Assembly: GCA_963747345.1 (NCBI GenBank)
Contig: CAVVFA010000001.1
Coordinates: 620,001-684,000, forward strand
DNA length: 64,000 nt
Reading direction: 5' to 3'
Source of the DNA: GCA-2746795 sp963747345
GTDB taxonomy: Bacteria; Chloroflexota; Anaerolineae; Promineifilales; Promineifilaceae
Shown here: piece by piece, positions 62,812-64,000 of the stretch
Position numbering within the stretch: position 1 is the first letter of the stretch
Layout of the letters: each line of letters opens with the position of its first letter
Program-made: the position numbers and the translations under genes
The notes under the pieces: generated by a model
Told to the model about the DNA's origin: nothing
What the model saw: the letters and a program-made list of their open reading frames with translations, nothing else
Databases searched by the model: none

Positions 62812-63357
62812 TTAGCCAGCTTTTTCAACCTTGTCGATTTCTTCTAAAATTGAATACAAGAGTTCTAAGAGAACGTTTTTGACGGTTTCTTTATCGGTGG
62901 CAACACAGGGAAGGATTTTTACTTCTGGGCGCAGGCGAAGAATAATACGAAGGTCTTCTGGTTCCCAAGCATCTTCCATATCTTGTTTATTGGCGGCAAC
63001 GACATAAGGTGTTGCTGCATAGCTTTCAAAGGTTTCCAGAACTCGTTTCGCTTCGCGGAAGGTTTCCGGTTTGGTGCTGTCAACCATCACAACAAATCCA
63101 AGCATACCTTGAGATAGGATATCCCACATGAAGTCGAATCGCCGTTGCCCTGGTGTGCCGAAGAGATACAGCACAAGATCGTCGCCAACTGTTATACGAC
63201 CGAAGTCCATGGCAACGGTGGTGGCATCTTTGACCTTTTCCGCGCTGCTGCTTATTTTTCGTTCAGTGGAAACGACATCGATTTCACTGATTGAACCAAT
63301 GAATTGTGTTTTCCCTGCGGAAAACGGGCCGGTGATAACCATTTTTACTGCTTGCAT
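62812..63357 (-). CDS. Small Ras/Arf-like GTPase (MglA-like)
   Basis: 181 aa from the ATG at 63357 (MQAVKMVITGPFSAGKTQFI). G1 loop GPFSAGKT (10-17), G3 region LYLFGTPGQRRFDFMWDILS, G4 NKQD. The FGTPGQ and NKQD forms belong to the bacterial family paired with roadblock/longin and DUF4388 proteins. It likely acts as a polarity or signalling switch. The next gene upstream encodes a DUF4388 protein, an expected partner. Confidence 0.92.
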   Translation of the reverse strand: MQAVKMVITGPFSAGKTQFIGSISEIDVVSTERKISSSAEKVKDATTVAMDFGRITVGDDLVLYLFGTPGQRRFDFMWDILSQGMLGFVVMVDSTKPETFREAKRVLETFESYAATPYVVAANKQDMEDAWEPEDLRIILRLRPEVKILPCVATDKETVKNVLLELLYSILEEIDKVEKAG

Positions 63358-63451
63358 AAGAATAATACCTTCTTGCAGGGGATATAAATTGATGATTTGC
63401 AAATAGATGATGTAAGTTATGATATTTTGGTTTTACAAACCACGAATACGA

Positions 63452-64000
63452 TCAATAATGCGATTTACTACACGAACGTTTTACGGCCGATGATTGTGGA
63501 TCATCAATGCCTTGTTCTTGTAGTATTTCTTGTCGAGCTGCGCTTTGGCGGGCTGGTGGTTGGGGTACAGGCCGTGGTGGTTTGATTATTTCCACTAAAC
63601 CGGCTTGTAACATGCCGTAAATGATGCGTCTGATTTCAAAGTCGCTTAAATTATTGGCTCTGGCTATTTGTCGCATGGTATTACGCGGGTTAACAAATGA
63701 TACGACGCGCCATTCTTCAACGGTTAGGTTGATGTTTTGTAAACGAGCGTCTGGACGGTCAGTAAAGCGGAGACATATGTCTAAGTTGGGAAGTTCTTCT
63801 TGCAATATTTCCCATTCTTTGAGCCGTCGGCTACCTTCCATGATGACGCTTTCGAGATCGATGGGAATAGTGATATGACCTGGAGAAGGCAATGCATTGG
63901 CTTCAAACCGAAATAGACCATCTGCCCAGGTGAATAGCTTGTAGACGGTATCTAATACGTTTTGGCGAACGCTTTGGATAATGTCATTTTGGGTGATGTG
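63452..64000 (-). CDS. DUF4388 (PATAN-like) protein, truncated by the window edge
   Basis: The frame is open from 64000 down to 63452, at least 182 aa, and its start lies outside the window; the TTG at 63892 is internal. ILRSVRQ-like helix followed by YKLFTWADGLFRFEAN and PSPGHITIPIDLESVIMEGS is the DUF4388 core ending. Then a winged-helix-like segment (ARANNLSDFEIRRIIYGMLQ) and a Pro/Gln-rich tail. DUF4388 proteins accompany MglA-like GTPases in gliding and social-motility-type signalling. The tail's serine/lysine end (SCSKSHY) is ordinary. Confidence 0.85.
   Translation of the reverse strand, partial: HITQNDIIQSVRQNVLDTVYKLFTWADGLFRFEANALPSPGHITIPIDLESVIMEGSRRLKEWEILQEELPNLDICLRFTDRPDARLQNINLTVEEWRVVSFVNPRNTMRQIARANNLSDFEIRRIIYGMLQAGLVEIIKPPRPVPQPPARQSAARQEILQEQGIDDPQSSAVKRSCSKSHY

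Noticed and set aside
1..64000. tRNA or rRNA genes
   Set aside because: The only T-arm-like sequence I found belongs to tmRNA; I cannot exclude a missed tRNA without a covariance search.
1..64000. Insertion sequences, integrases or prophage genes
   Set aside because: No transposase, integrase or phage structural gene was recognised in any frame.

Overview
The window reads as a chromosomal segment of a mid-G+C bacterium, most likely a member of the Chloroflexota (Anaerolineae/Ardenticatenia-like). Grounds for this: an hrcA-grpE-dnaK-dnaJ-prmA operon behind a perfect CIRCE element, a lipoprotein with the valine-rich VTRxVEV linker I associate with that phylum, a tmRNA, receiver/GAF-rich signalling genes with an Arf/MglA-like GTPase and a DUF4388 protein, and intergenic spacers full of short-word inverted repeats. 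The phylum assignment is inference. The most striking feature of the whole window is the 10-bp palindrome AACGGCCGTT. I count roughly 40 full copies by eye outside the left-end array, mostly inside genes, where chance predicts about 0.06. The array itself has about 16 tandem 82-bp units, each carrying the palindrome twice.

Layout. 0-3.4 kb: the palindrome array and an A+T-rich STAND-type ATPase gene with a C-terminal HEPN-like RNase motif (a candidate defence gene). 3.6-8 kb: polA and two PlsC-like acyltransferases. 8.1-22.8 kb, all minus strand: a glycerol/dihydroxyacetone locus: regulator dhaR, glpF, dhaK, dhaL, glpK, glpA, glpB, glpC, two small genes, and dhaM (EIIA-HPr-EI fusion). Glycerol enters by GlpF and is phosphorylated by GlpK and oxidised by GlpABC; dihydroxyacetone is phosphorylated by DhaKL at the expense of PEP through DhaM, which carries its own complete EI and HPr. 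22.8-31.5 kb: an oxidoreductase and a ThuA-like gene upstream of dhaR, a flavodoxin, an expansin-like secreted protein, a 14-repeat BNR/propeller lipoprotein, a heavy-metal P-type ATPase with an extra Cys4 insert, and tmRNA. 31.7-41.3 kb: housekeeping genes (gmk, fmdB-like, hisS, nadK, B-box/TPR membrane protein, recN, S41 protease, sugar transferase). 41.4-47.3 kb: heat-shock operon. 47.4-49.3 kb: rpsA-infA behind a consensus promoter and a leader ending in a terminator. 49.3-64 kb, all minus strand: FAH-family enzyme coupled to an M23/SH3/glycosidase fusion, a two-component signalling set, an acyl-ACP-reductase-like enzyme, a left-handed beta-helix protein, a V4R protein, alpha/beta hydrolases, a small GTPase and a truncated DUF4388 protein.

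Eight single-base frameshifts sit between 8.5 and 27 kb (dhaM twice, glpC, glpB, dhaL, expansin, BNR protein twice). Six occur where a short homopolymer can explain them and seven look like one extra base; I see none elsewhere. I annotate these as full-length genes with a break, since assembly error and real decay cannot be separated from sequence alone.
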